Shown here: positions 6,735 to 14,096 of the stretch, in pieces | How positions within the stretch are numbered: position 1 is the first letter of the stretch | Layout of the letters: every line of letters starts with the position of its first letter | Origin: Puniceispirillum sp965657105 | Lineage (GTDB): Bacteria; Pseudomonadota; Alphaproteobacteria; Puniceispirillales; Puniceispirillaceae | DNA length: 16,599 nucleotides | Assembly: GCF_965657105.1 (NCBI RefSeq) | Contig: NZ_CBFHNB010000050.1 | Location: 1-16,599 of the forward strand | Reading direction: 5' to 3' | Position numbers and translations under genes: made by a program | The notes under the pieces: model-generated | Databases searched by the model: none | Told to the model about the DNA's origin: nothing | What the model saw: the letters and a program-made list of their open reading frames with translations, nothing else

Positions 6735-8069
6735 ATGGCTACAGCATCAGATCGCATGGGCGGCGCAGGATTCGGCGGATTGGCTAAGGCCAGTGAACTA
6801 AAAAGCCGTCTCCTGTTTACTGTTGGCGCGCTGATTATCTATCGCCTAGGTACATATCTGCCGATCCCGGGCATTGATCCGGGCGCTTTGTCTGATATTT
6901 TTTCACAGCAATCAAGTGGCATTCTGGGCATGTTCGACATGTTCTCTGGCGGTGCCTTGTCACGTATGACGATCTTTGCGTTGAACATCATGCCTTATAT
7001 TACGGCATCGATTATCATGCAGTTGATGACCGCCATTGTGCCAAGCCTTGAAACTTTGAAGAAAGATGGTGAAAACGGCCGTAAGATCATCAACCAATAT
7101 ACCCGCTATATGACGGTGGTTCTGGCCACGGTTCAGGGTTACGGCATTGCTGTTGGCCTTGAGGCCGCTAGCGGTGTTGTTGGCGACCCGGGGATGTTTT
7201 TCCGTGTTACAACAGTTGTTACCTTGGTGGGTGGCACCTTATTCCTGATGTGGCTTGGTGAACAGATCACCAGCCGCGGTGTGGGTAACGGTATTTCGCT
7301 GATTATCTTTGCTGGTATTGTGGCTAATTTGCCATCAGCTTTAGCTGGCACCTTAGAGCTAGGTCGAACGGGCGCTTTATCCGCCTTCCTGATTGTTCTG
7401 CTTTTTGCGATGGCTATTGGCGTGATTGCCTTCATCGTCTTTATCGAGCGTTCAGTCCGCAAGATTGTGGTGCAATATCCAAAACGCCAGCATGGTAATA
7501 AGGTGTTTGGTGGTGACCAGTCCTTTCTACCTTTGAAGATCAACGTACCGGGTGTTATCCCGCCGATTTTTGCATCATCTTTATTGTTGATGCCGATTTC
7601 GATCATCAATCTAACTGGCGGTCAAAGCGGTGGTGCTGACTGGCTGGTAACATTGAATGCTTTGCTTGGTCGTGGTCAGCCGCTTTATTTGGCTATCTAT
7701 ATTGGCATGATTGTGTTTTTCGCCTTCTTTTACACAGCGATTGTTTTCAATCCTGAAGATACGGCTGAAAATCTGCGCAAGCATGGAGGCTATGTGCCAG
7801 GCATCCGTCCGGGTAAATCAACTGCCGACTATCTGGATTTTGTGCTGACGCGTTTGACGGTTTTGGGTGCAGGTTACTTATCAGCGGTATGTATCTTGCC
7901 AGAAATCCTGATTAGTCAATATGCGGTTCCATTTTACTTTGGCGGGACATCTTTGCTGATTGTGGTGACGGTAACGCTTGATACAGTTGGGCAAGTGCAA
8001 TCGCATCTTCTCGCGCATCAATATGAAGGGCTCGTGAAGAAGTCAAAATTGAAAGGGCGTAGCAGATGA
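6735..8069 (+). CDS. secY: Protein translocase subunit SecY
   Basis: SecY is the pore-forming subunit of the SecYEG channel in the inner membrane, which exports unfolded proteins and inserts membrane proteins with SecA or the ribosome. The 444-residue product has about ten hydrophobic segments. TM1 (about 24-42) is followed by the YLPIPGIDP plug-side loop, and a cytosolic loop QYPKRQHGNKVFGG lies near 248-260. The cytosolic loop NPEDTAENLRKHGGYVPGIRPGK (339-361) contains the conserved Arg358, equivalent to the SecA-critical Arg357 of E. coli. Length is normal. The ribosome binding site is weak (TAGG, 6727-6730), so initiation may depend on coupling to rplO. The stop overlaps adk by 4 bases. 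Confidence 0.98.
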   Translation: MATASDRMGGAGFGGLAKASELKSRLLFTVGALIIYRLGTYLPIPGIDPGALSDIFSQQSSGILGMFDMFSGGALSRMTIFALNIMPYITASIIMQLMTAIVPSLETLKKDGENGRKIINQYTRYMTVVLATVQGYGIAVGLEAASGVVGDPGMFFRVTTVVTLVGGTLFLMWLGEQITSRGVGNGISLIIFAGIVANLPSALAGTLELGRTGALSAFLIVLLFAMAIGVIAFIVFIERSVRKIVVQYPKRQHGNKVFGGDQSFLPLKINVPGVIPPIFASSLLLMPISIINLTGGQSGGADWLVTLNALLGRGQPLYLAIYIGMIVFFAFFYTAIVFNPEDTAENLRKHGGYVPGIRPGKSTADYLDFVLTRLTVLGAGYLSAVCILPEILISQYAVPFYFGGTSLLIVVTVTLDTVGQVQSHLLAHQYEGLVKKSKLKGRSR

Positions 8070-8632
8070 ACATAATTCTTTTTGGTGCGCCTGGTGCTGG
8101 CAAGGGTACTCAGGCAGAACGTCTGGTTGCTGATCGCGGCATGATACAGTTATCTACTGGTGATATGCTCCGCGGTGCGATTGCGTCTGGCAGTGAGCTT
8201 GGATTGCGCGCCAAAGATATTATGGATCGCGGCGATCTGGTATCTGATGATATCATGGTCGGTATGATTGCCGAGCGCATGGATAGCGACGATGCTACTT
8301 CTGGATATATTCTTGACGGGTTTCCGCGCACAGTGGCTCAGGCCGAAGCACTAGATGAAATGATGGCAAGCCGGGGCGATGAAATTGCCCATGTTATTGA
8401 AATTAAAGTTGATGAAGCTGCGTTGTTTGCACGGATTGAAAATCGCGCAAAGGAATCAGGTGGCACCCGTAGTGACGATAACGCAGAAACCTTGCGTAAC
8501 CGTCTTGCGGTTTATCATGAGAATACGGCGCCGTTACTTCCCTTTTACCAAGCCAAAGGGAAATTGCGGAGTATTGACGGTATGACCTCTATTGAGGATG
8601 TGGCGTCAGAAATAAATAAGATACTTGGATGA
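8066..8632 (+). CDS. adk: Adenylate kinase, short-LID form
   Basis: Adenylate kinase converts ATP plus AMP to two ADP and balances the cytosolic adenylate pool. The 188-residue product has the P-loop GAPGAGKGT at residues 7-15, the AMP-binding segment LSTGDMLR (29-36) and the signature YILDGFPRT (81-89). The LID region between about 123 and 138 is a short loop without the four zinc or network residues of the long form, so this is the short bacterial type (about 190 residues) common in alphaproteobacteria. It starts inside the secY stop codon (ATGA). It ends before a 130-base gap with a promoter, so it is probably the last gene of the spc transcript. Confidence 0.97.
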   Translation: MNIILFGAPGAGKGTQAERLVADRGMIQLSTGDMLRGAIASGSELGLRAKDIMDRGDLVSDDIMVGMIAERMDSDDATSGYILDGFPRTVAQAEALDEMMASRGDEIAHVIEIKVDEAALFARIENRAKESGGTRSDDNAETLRNRLAVYHENTAPLLPFYQAKGKLRSIDGMTSIEDVASEINKILG

Positions 8633-8648
8633 ACTTATAGCGTTTAGG

Positions 8649-8676
8649 TTGACTGTAACTGGGGAATGCCTATAAT
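8649..8676 (+). promoter_or_regulatory. Sigma70-type promoter for the rpsM-rpoA-rplQ operon
   Basis: A -35 element TTGACT at 8649-8654 is followed after 16 bases by a perfect TATAAT at 8671-8676. It lies in the gap between adk and rpsM and is the best-matching promoter I found in the window. Transcription would start near 8683, giving a leader of about 80 bases before the rpsM GTG. It would allow the alpha operon to be made independently of the upstream spc transcript. The inference rests on consensus match only. Confidence 0.72.
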
Positions 8677-8677
8677 T

Positions 8678-8709
8678 CGCCGTTTTCTGGATCATGTTCC
8701 AGAATGGCG
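8678..8709 (+). promoter_or_regulatory. Inverted repeat at the 5' end of the rpsM leader
   Basis: Perfect 7-base arms TTCTGGA (8685-8691) and TCCAGAA (8698-8704) flank a 6-base centre. A further outer pair, CGCC (8678-8681) and GGCG (8706-8709), is separated from the arms by small bulges. The dyad overlaps the expected transcript start of the TTGACT/TATAAT promoter. It could act as an operator for a dimeric regulator, a 5' stabilising hairpin, or part of a ribosomal-protein-binding leader. No T-run follows, so it is not a terminator. Confidence 0.6.
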
Positions 8710-8762
8710 TTAATGGGCAAAACCCAAGCCAAACTAGCCGTTAAATATAAAGGAGCCAGATA

Positions 8763-9131
8763 GTGGCACGAATTGCTGGTGTAAATATTCCGACCAAAAA
8801 GCGGGTCGAGATCGCACTGACCTATATTCATGGTATTGGTACAACCACGGCCAAGAATATTTGTGAGCGAGCGGGCGTTCCAGACGAACGTCGGGTTAAT
8901 GATTTGTCTGAAGAAGAGCTGACAAAACTGCGTGATATTATTGACGCAGATGTTCTTGTTGAAGGTGATCTACGTCGCCAGACATCGATGAATATCAAGC
9001 GCTATCTTGACCTTGGTTGTCTGCGCGGGCTTCGCCATCGCCGCAGTCTGCCAGTGCGTGGTCAGCGTACCCATACCAATGCACGTACCCGCAAAGGCCC
9101 CGCAAAGGCCATTGCCGGTAAGAAGAAATAA
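8763..9131 (+). CDS. rpsM: 30S ribosomal protein S13
   Basis: S13 sits in the head of the small subunit, contacts P-site tRNA and forms bridges to the 50S subunit. The 122-residue product starts MARIAGVNIPTKKRVEIALTYIHGIGTTTAKNICERAGV, with the helix-two-turn-helix region. It ends with the basic tail LRGLRHRRSLPVRGQRTHTNARTRKGPAKAIAGKKK. The start codon is GTG, 7 bases after a strong AAGGAG (8750-8755). It opens the alpha operon; rpmJ, which precedes it in E. coli, is not here. Confidence 0.97.
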   Translation: MARIAGVNIPTKKRVEIALTYIHGIGTTTAKNICERAGVPDERRVNDLSEEELTKLRDIIDADVLVEGDLRRQTSMNIKRYLDLGCLRGLRHRRSLPVRGQRTHTNARTRKGPAKAIAGKKK

Positions 9132-9155
9132 TCGCGGGACATCAGGAGAGCAAAA

Positions 9156-9551
9156 ATGGCAAAACAACCTAGCCAAGGCAGAGTTCGTCGTCGCGAGCGC
9201 AAAAATATCACTAATGGCGTAGCACATGTGAACTCGACATTTAATAATACAATGATCACCATCACCGATGTTCAGGGCAATGCAATTGCGTGGGCATCTG
9301 CTGGTGGCATGGGCTTTAAGGGATCGCGCAAATCGACCCCGTTTGCCGCGCAGATGGCCGCTGAAGATGCTGGTCGTAAAGCTGCAGACCATGGTATGAA
9401 ATCATTGGACGTACAAGTGCGTGGCCCGGGTTCGGGTCGTGAGTCAGCTTTACGCGCATTGCAGTCAGTCGGTTTTAATGTGACATCAATTCGCGATGTA
9501 ACTCCAATTCCGCACAATGGATGTCGCCCGCGTAAGCGTCGTCGCGTTTAA
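9156..9551 (+). CDS. rpsK: 30S ribosomal protein S11
   Basis: S11 lies on the platform of the small subunit near the mRNA exit and the Shine-Dalgarno helix. The 131-residue product has the core GVAHVNSTFNNTMITITDVQGNAIAWASAGGMGFKGSRKSTPFAAQ. The C-terminal signature IRDVTPIPHNGCRPRKRRRV includes the Asn-Gly pair (121-122) that in E. coli S11 is a known isoaspartate site. The binding site AGGAGAG precedes the ATG. The next gene is rpoA; rpsD, found between them in E. coli, is absent, as is usual in alphaproteobacteria. Confidence 0.97.
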   Translation: MAKQPSQGRVRRRERKNITNGVAHVNSTFNNTMITITDVQGNAIAWASAGGMGFKGSRKSTPFAAQMAAEDAGRKAADHGMKSLDVQVRGPGSGRESALRALQSVGFNVTSIRDVTPIPHNGCRPRKRRRV

Positions 9552-9577
9552 CCTCGCCTGTATAACATACATAGTCG

Positions 9578-9598
9578 GGTGCCGCCTTTCGTGGCACC
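9578..9598 (+). promoter_or_regulatory. Hairpin in the rpsK-rpoA intergenic leader
   Basis: The arms GGTGCCGC (9578-9585) and GTGGCACC (9591-9598) pair over 8 positions with one G-T wobble, around the 5-base loop CTTTC. It lies in the 78-base gap before rpoA, 31 bases upstream of its ATG. No T-run follows, so it is not an intrinsic terminator. It may set the rpoA to rpsK expression ratio by affecting mRNA decay or ribosome access. Confidence 0.6.
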
Positions 9599-9629
9599 GG
9601 GTGCTAACCTCCTATAAAAGGACATCGCC

Positions 9630-10646
9630 ATGATTGAAAAGAATTGGCTGGATCTGAAAAAGCCGGATGAACTTGAAATTAAAGTATCTGAATATAACCC
9701 AAGTCAGGCGGTTGTTGCTGTTGGGCCTTTTGAACGTGGTTTCGGTGTAACGATCGGTAATGCACTTCGTCGTGTTTTGCTGTCATCTTTACAAGGTTCA
9801 GCAATTACCGCCGTCCAGATCCAGGGTGTTGTGCACGAATTTTCATCTATCCCGGGTGTCCGTGAAGATGTTACCGATCTAGTTCTGAATCTAAAGGGCG
9901 TCGCTGTCCGCAAAGACGAAGAAGGTTCAAAGCGCCTGCGTCTTACAGCCGAAGGCCCGTTGGCTGTTACAGCTGGTATGATTTCGGAAAGCGCCGGTGT
10001 TGAAATCATGAATCCAGACCATGTTCTGTGTCATCTTGATAAGGGTGCCAGCTTGGCCATGGAACTGACAGTGGCTTCGGGTAAAGGCTATGTTCCAGCT
10101 GTTGCTAACCGCAGTGAAGATTCACCAATCGGCCTTATTCCGATCGATGCTATCTTCAGCCCGGTTCTGCAAGTGGCATATAAAGTTGAAAATGCCCGTG
10201 TTGGCCAGATCACTGACTATGACAAATTGCTTTTGACCCTTGAAACGGATGGGTCGGTTACCCCTGAAGATGCTGTTGCCTATGCGGCGCGTATCTTGCA
10301 GGAGCAGTTGCAGACCTTCATCAACTTTGAAGAGCCAAAGTCGAATACTCAGGATGAAGATCCTGATCCATTGCCATTTAGCCGTAATCTGCTTCGTAAG
10401 GTTGACGAGCTTGAGCTATCAGTCCGTTCGGCTAACTGTCTGAAAAATGACAATATCGTCTATATCGGCGATCTTGTTCTTAAAACCGAGCATGAAATGC
10501 TTCGAACACCTAATTTTGGTCGTAAGTCGTTGAATGAGATTAAGGAAGTGCTGAAAGGCATGGAACTTGAGCTTGGTATGGATATTGCCAACTGGCCACC
10601 AGAGAATGTTGAAGAATTAGCCCGACGCCTCGACGAGCCGTTTTAG
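9630..10646 (+). CDS. rpoA: RNA polymerase subunit alpha
   Basis: The alpha subunit dimerises to nucleate RNA polymerase assembly, and its C-terminal domain touches UP elements and activators. The 338-residue product has the N-terminal assembly domain (about 1-232) with GFGVTIGNALRRVLLSSLQGSAITAVQIQGVVHEFSSIPGVREDVTD. A short acidic linker (about 233-250) follows. The C-terminal domain contains ELSVRSANCLKNDNI, where Arg267 and Asn270 match the DNA-contacting Arg265 and Asn268 of E. coli, and NFGRKSLNEIKEVL, the helix-hairpin-helix. It ends RRLDEPF. An AAGGA site (9618-9622) lies 7 bases from the ATG. Confidence 0.98.
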   Translation: MIEKNWLDLKKPDELEIKVSEYNPSQAVVAVGPFERGFGVTIGNALRRVLLSSLQGSAITAVQIQGVVHEFSSIPGVREDVTDLVLNLKGVAVRKDEEGSKRLRLTAEGPLAVTAGMISESAGVEIMNPDHVLCHLDKGASLAMELTVASGKGYVPAVANRSEDSPIGLIPIDAIFSPVLQVAYKVENARVGQITDYDKLLLTLETDGSVTPEDAVAYAARILQEQLQTFINFEEPKSNTQDEDPDPLPFSRNLLRKVDELELSVRSANCLKNDNIVYIGDLVLKTEHEMLRTPNFGRKSLNEIKEVLKGMELELGMDIANWPPENVEELARRLDEPF

Positions 10647-10680
10647 GCTGTTAGTCGGATCTTTTTGAAGGAGAATTAAA

Positions 10681-11115
10681 ATGCGTCATCGCAATGCCGG
10701 TCGGAAGCTGAACCGTACCTCGCAACATCGTCAGATGTTGTTCAGGAACATGGCGCAGGCGATCATTAAACACGAGCAAATCGTTACAACTCTGCCAAAG
10801 GCAAAGGAGCTTCGTCCTGTTGTTGAACGTCTGATTACTCTTGGTAAACGTGGTGATTTGCACGCACGTCGTCTTGCCTTTGCACGTTTGCGCTGCAACG
10901 ACATGACCAAGAAATTGTTTGATGTGCTTGGCCCGCGCTATAAAGAGCGTAATGGTGGCTATACCCGCGTTATGAAAGCTGGTTACAGATATGGTGACGC
11001 CGCGCCGATGGCGGTCATTGAATTTGTTGATCGTGACGAAGATGCCCGCGGCCAGGACTCAGGTCCGGTTATGGGTATGGATGATGAAGCTGAAACCGCC
11101 GAAACCGCGGCCTAA
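10681..11115 (+). CDS. rplQ: 50S ribosomal protein L17
   Basis: L17 is a large-subunit protein close to the peptide exit. The 144-residue product starts MRHRNAGRKLNRTSQHRQMLFRNMAQAIIKHEQIVTTLPKAKELRPVVERLITLGK, the family signature, and has the conserved YKERNGGYTRVMKAGYRYGDAAPMAVIEFVD segment. An acidic Ala/Glu tail of about 28 residues follows, a variable part in alphaproteobacterial L17. An AAGGAGA site precedes the ATG. It is the last gene of the alpha operon, and a strong terminator follows. Confidence 0.97.
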   Translation: MRHRNAGRKLNRTSQHRQMLFRNMAQAIIKHEQIVTTLPKAKELRPVVERLITLGKRGDLHARRLAFARLRCNDMTKKLFDVLGPRYKERNGGYTRVMKAGYRYGDAAPMAVIEFVDRDEDARGQDSGPVMGMDDEAETAETAA

Positions 11116-11139
11116 GCTAACAGTGATTATGAATATCTG

Positions 11140-11171
11140 ATAAAGGGTGGCATCTGCCGCCCTTTATTTTT
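11140..11171 (+). terminator. Intrinsic terminator after rplQ
   Basis: The arms 11140-11151 (ATAAAGGGTGGC) and 11156-11167 (GCCGCCCTTTAT) pair over 12 positions with one wobble, around the loop ATCT. A run of T continues to 11171. This is a textbook rho-independent terminator and closes the ribosomal series. Reading in reverse, the A-rich flank is weaker, so it is probably one-directional. Confidence 0.92.
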
Positions 11172-11266
11172 GCCTGTCTGCCAGCACATGCGATATATTG
11201 AATTTGGTGATATAAAGGGGCAAAATAGCACTGGCGGCATCGCCGTGCTTAGGCGATTATACCCTC

Positions 11267-12595
11267 ATGAATGAATTTGATTTCGGCGATAAAAATATGG
11301 GTGTGTCCCATAAAGACGTGCCATTGGCCGAAGCCTTGCGCCCCAAAACGCTTGATGATGTGGTTGGCCAAGATGGTTTGATGGGAGATGATGGCCGCCT
11401 GCGCTTGATGCTGGCACGTGGCAATCTGGCATCAATCATCCTATGGGGCCCACCTGGTACAGGCAAGACAACGATCGCACGCTTATTGGCTGATGCTGCC
11501 GATATGGAATTTGAACCTGTTTCGGCGGTTTTTGACGGCGTTGCCGATTTACGCAAAATCTTTACCCGCGCGACTAGCCGCTTGCGTGATGGCAAACGTA
11601 CCTTGCTATTCGTCGATGAGGTACATCGTTTCAACAAAGCTCAGCAGGATGGCCTGCTGCCGCGGGTTGAAGATGGCACAGTGACATTGGTGGGGGCAAC
11701 GACCGAAAATCCGTCCTTTGCGCTTAATGGGGCGCTATTGTCACGCGCACAGGTGCTGGTGCTCGAACGGCTTAACAACGCTGCTCTCGAAGCGCTTTTA
11801 CAGCGTGTCGAGGCGCATATAGGCGCGTCATTGGCACTTGATGATGATGCCCGCACCGCCTTGATCGCTATGGCTGATGGCGACGGACGCTATCTGTTGA
11901 ATATGGCGTCTTTAATGGTTGATCTGCCGGCAACACCATTGCTTGATCTTGACGCGATGACGCGGCTGGTGACCAGCAAGGCACCAGCTTTCGACAAGGC
12001 TGGCGACCAGCATTATAACCTTATGTCGGCGTTACATAAAACCTTGCGCTCATCGGATGCTGATGCGGGTCTTTATTGGCTGGCACGGATGCTAGCTGGG
12101 GGCGAAGATCCACATTATATCCTGCGCCGCCTGACGCGCTTTGCATCCGAAGATATCGGTCTGGCCGAACCCGAAGCCTTGCCGCGCGCCTTGGCCGCTT
12201 GGCAGGCCTATGAACGGCTTGGCAGTCCCGAAGGCGATTTGGCTATTGCGGGTTTGGTGATCTATCTGGCCACCGCGCCAAAATCGAATGCCGCCTATAA
12301 GGCGTTTAAAGCCGCGACAAAGGCCGCCATGACAACCGGATCATTATCGCCGCCAGCCCATATTCTGAATGCGCCGACTAAAATGATGAAAGAGCTTGGC
12401 TATGGTGCGAATTATCAATATGACCATGATGACCCGGATGGGTTTTCCGGACAGAACTGCTTTCCTGATGAAATGGAACGCGCTCAATTCTATCATCCGG
12501 TCGAACGTGGATATGAACGTGAAATTGCTAAACGGCTTGCCTATTGGGATAAGTTGAGACAGCAAAAGCATATGGATGATAATAATGGCACATAG
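11267..12595 (+). CDS. rarA: Replication-associated recombination protein RarA (MgsA), AAA+ ATPase
   Basis: RarA acts at stalled replication forks and is related to clamp-loader subunits; in E. coli it interacts with SSB. The 442-residue product has Walker A GPPGTGKT at 61-68, Walker B LLFVDEVH at 113-120, sensor 1 LVGATTENPS at 141-150 and an arginine-finger SR near 159-160. A C-terminal oligomerisation region includes SALHKTLRSSDADAGLYWLARMLAGGEDPHYILRRL, the family hallmark. Length is normal (about 430-450). The ATG at 11267 has no clear ribosome binding site; an ATG at 11297 (MGVSHKD) also fits and would remove 10 residues. It begins 151 bases after rplQ, past the terminator. A weak TTGCCT-18-TATATT pair at 11170-11199 is the only promoter candidate in that gap. 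Confidence 0.95.
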   Translation: MNEFDFGDKNMGVSHKDVPLAEALRPKTLDDVVGQDGLMGDDGRLRLMLARGNLASIILWGPPGTGKTTIARLLADAADMEFEPVSAVFDGVADLRKIFTRATSRLRDGKRTLLFVDEVHRFNKAQQDGLLPRVEDGTVTLVGATTENPSFALNGALLSRAQVLVLERLNNAALEALLQRVEAHIGASLALDDDARTALIAMADGDGRYLLNMASLMVDLPATPLLDLDAMTRLVTSKAPAFDKAGDQHYNLMSALHKTLRSSDADAGLYWLARMLAGGEDPHYILRRLTRFASEDIGLAEPEALPRALAAWQAYERLGSPEGDLAIAGLVIYLATAPKSNAAYKAFKAATKAAMTTGSLSPPAHILNAPTKMMKELGYGANYQYDHDDPDGFSGQNCFPDEMERAQFYHPVERGYEREIAKRLAYWDKLRQQKHMDDNNGT

Positions 12596-12647
12596 GCTCA
12601 AGAGGACACAAAGGCTCAAGGGAACATATAAGCATAAGGGCAAAAGA
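12594..12647 (+). repeat. Degenerate 18-base direct repeats between rarA and crcB
   Basis: Three adjacent 18-base units start at 12594, 12612 and 12630. The first two share AGGCTCAAG exactly; the third begins AAGCATAAGGG and matches the second at about 10 of 18 positions. The third unit holds the AAGGG (12636-12640) that serves as ribosome binding site for crcB. The array fills the whole 54-base gap. No fluoride riboswitch fold is recognisable here. Confidence 0.55.
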
Positions 12648-12649
12648 TA

Positions 12650-13063
12650 ATGGCGACTGTAACCATGCCCGGTTTTATGATGGTGCTTGTTGTGGCTGCC
12701 GGTGGCGCGGTTGGCGCGGTAATACGCTATCTCATATCTTTATGGGTTGGGGCGGGTCTGTTCGGCATCTCGGGGCCCATGGCAACGCTTGCTGTTAATA
12801 TCGTTGGCTGTGGTTTGATGGGGCTTCTGGCAGGTGCTATTGCGGGTGGATTCTTATTGCCCGACGCATGGCGCGGCTTTGTTGCTGTTGGCCTGTTGGG
12901 GGCGTTGACCACATTTTCTAGTTTTGCGCTGGATGCGGGGAATCTAATGCAGCGTCAGGGCGTCTATATGGCGGCTGCTTATGTGGCGGTTTCGGTGCTT
13001 TTGTCATTGCTTGTATTTGCCATGGCCTTTGCTGTGATGCGTAGCGTAATGGGAACACAATGA
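12650..13063 (+). CDS. crcB: Fluoride ion channel CrcB (Fluc)
   Basis: CrcB/Fluc proteins form dual-topology dimers in the inner membrane that let toxic fluoride leave the cell. The 137-residue product has four hydrophobic segments (about 9-30, 41-64, 75-97, 106-131). Family motifs are present: GGAVGAVIRY at 18-27, the conserved Asn50 in AVNIVGCG, and GALTTFSSF at 84-92, with the phenylalanines that line the fluoride path. Length is usual (about 125-140). The first ATG is supported by AAGGG nine bases upstream. It lies after rarA and overlaps the pseudouridine synthase gene by 4 bases (ATGA), so it is probably cotranscribed. Confidence 0.94.
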   Translation: MATVTMPGFMMVLVVAAGGAVGAVIRYLISLWVGAGLFGISGPMATLAVNIVGCGLMGLLAGAIAGGFLLPDAWRGFVAVGLLGALTTFSSFALDAGNLMQRQGVYMAAAYVAVSVLLSLLVFAMAFAVMRSVMGTQ

Positions 13064-14067
13064 TGGCTTCTGCTGACGCCGCCAAATGGCGCTTTGAAAC
13101 AATTTCCGAAGATGAAGATGGTAGCCGGCTTGATCGCGTCTTGCGCCGCCTTATTCCGGGGTTGGGGCAGGGGCAGATCGAAAAGATGTTGCGTAATGGC
13201 CTGATCCGTATTGACGGTGCCAAGGCCAAATCGGCCAGCCGTGTCGCGGTCGGACAGCAAATCCGTTTGCCCATATCTATTGATGCGCTGGCCACAGCTA
13301 AACCGGCGGCCAGCAAAATGTCAGCCAAGGCGCTGGGTGCCCCATCGATAGGCGGCGCACCATTACAAAAAACCTTTGATGATATGGTGATTGGCGAAGG
13401 TAAAGGCTGGCTTGCATTAAACAAGCCAAGCGGGCTTGCGGTGCAGGGTGGGACAGGCACAAAACAGCATGTTGACGGGATGCTGGCGGGACTGGCCGCA
13501 CGTGGTGGCGATAGATTGCGGTTGGTTCACCGGATTGACAAGGATACCTCTGGCGTTTTATTGCTGGCCAAGACTTTGCAATCAGCGCGAAGTCTGACTG
13601 ACGCCTTTCATAAGCATGCGATTGAAAAAACCTATCTGGCGTTATGTATGGGCTTGCCGCCTGAAGATGGCGCGATCAAACAGGCGATCAGCAAATTACC
13701 GGGCAAGTCTGGCGAGCGCATGGTGGCTGATGATGAGGGGCAATCTGCGCATACATTGTTCCGGCGGGTCGATCATGCAGGTCGCAAGCTGACCTTGATG
13801 GCGTTGCGGCCACTCACGGGGCGGACGCATCAGCTACGCATCCATATGGCGCTGATCGGGCATGTGATTTGCGGTGATGGCAAATATGGCGGGGTCGATG
13901 CGCATCCTGGCGGCATGGTTGCGCGGCAGTTGCATCTTCATGCGTGGCAGTTGAAACTACCCGATGGCAAGCTGATCACGGCTCCACCTAGCCCGCATAT
14001 GGTGACCAGCCTTGATGCGCTGGGGCTATCAATGCCGCCAAAAGGCTGGCGGTTTCAGGATTTTTAA
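13060..14067 (+). CDS. rluC: RluA-family 23S rRNA pseudouridine synthase, RluC-like
   Basis: The enzyme isomerises uridines to pseudouridine in rRNA; RluC modifies three sites in the 23S peptidyl transferase region. The 335-residue product has an N-terminal S4-like RNA-binding domain (about 16-72: GSRLDRVLRRLIPGLGQGQIEKMLRNGLIRIDG). The catalytic domain begins WLALNKPSGLAVQGG. The RluA-family motif HRIDKDTSGVLLLAK lies at 157-171 with catalytic Asp160. GRTHQLRIHMALIGHVICGDGKYGG (254-278) is the conserved downstream block. The linker near 74-105 is long and low in complexity. ATG codons at 13060 and 13063 are adjacent; the first overlaps the crcB stop. RluC is favoured over RluD by gene context, with moderate certainty. 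Confidence 0.9.
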   Translation: MMASADAAKWRFETISEDEDGSRLDRVLRRLIPGLGQGQIEKMLRNGLIRIDGAKAKSASRVAVGQQIRLPISIDALATAKPAASKMSAKALGAPSIGGAPLQKTFDDMVIGEGKGWLALNKPSGLAVQGGTGTKQHVDGMLAGLAARGGDRLRLVHRIDKDTSGVLLLAKTLQSARSLTDAFHKHAIEKTYLALCMGLPPEDGAIKQAISKLPGKSGERMVADDEGQSAHTLFRRVDHAGRKLTLMALRPLTGRTHQLRIHMALIGHVICGDGKYGGVDAHPGGMVARQLHLHAWQLKLPDGKLITAPPSPHMVTSLDALGLSMPPKGWRFQDF

Positions 14068-14096
14068 GGGTGAGTCGTAGTTACTAAGGATTGAAC

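Noticed and set aside
8633..8762. Loss of rpmJ between secY/adk and rpsM, and of rpsD between rpsK and rpoA
   Set aside because: Both genes are normally located elsewhere in alphaproteobacteria, so this is the usual arrangement, not a deletion.
12596..12649. Fluoride riboswitch upstream of crcB
   Set aside because: The gap is only 54 bases, repeat-like, and lacks the conserved stems and the pseudoknot segments of the crcB RNA motif.
12918..13460. 180-residue minus-strand frame opposite crcB and rluC
   Set aside because: Antisense to two well-supported genes, Pro/Ser-rich translation, no ribosome binding site.
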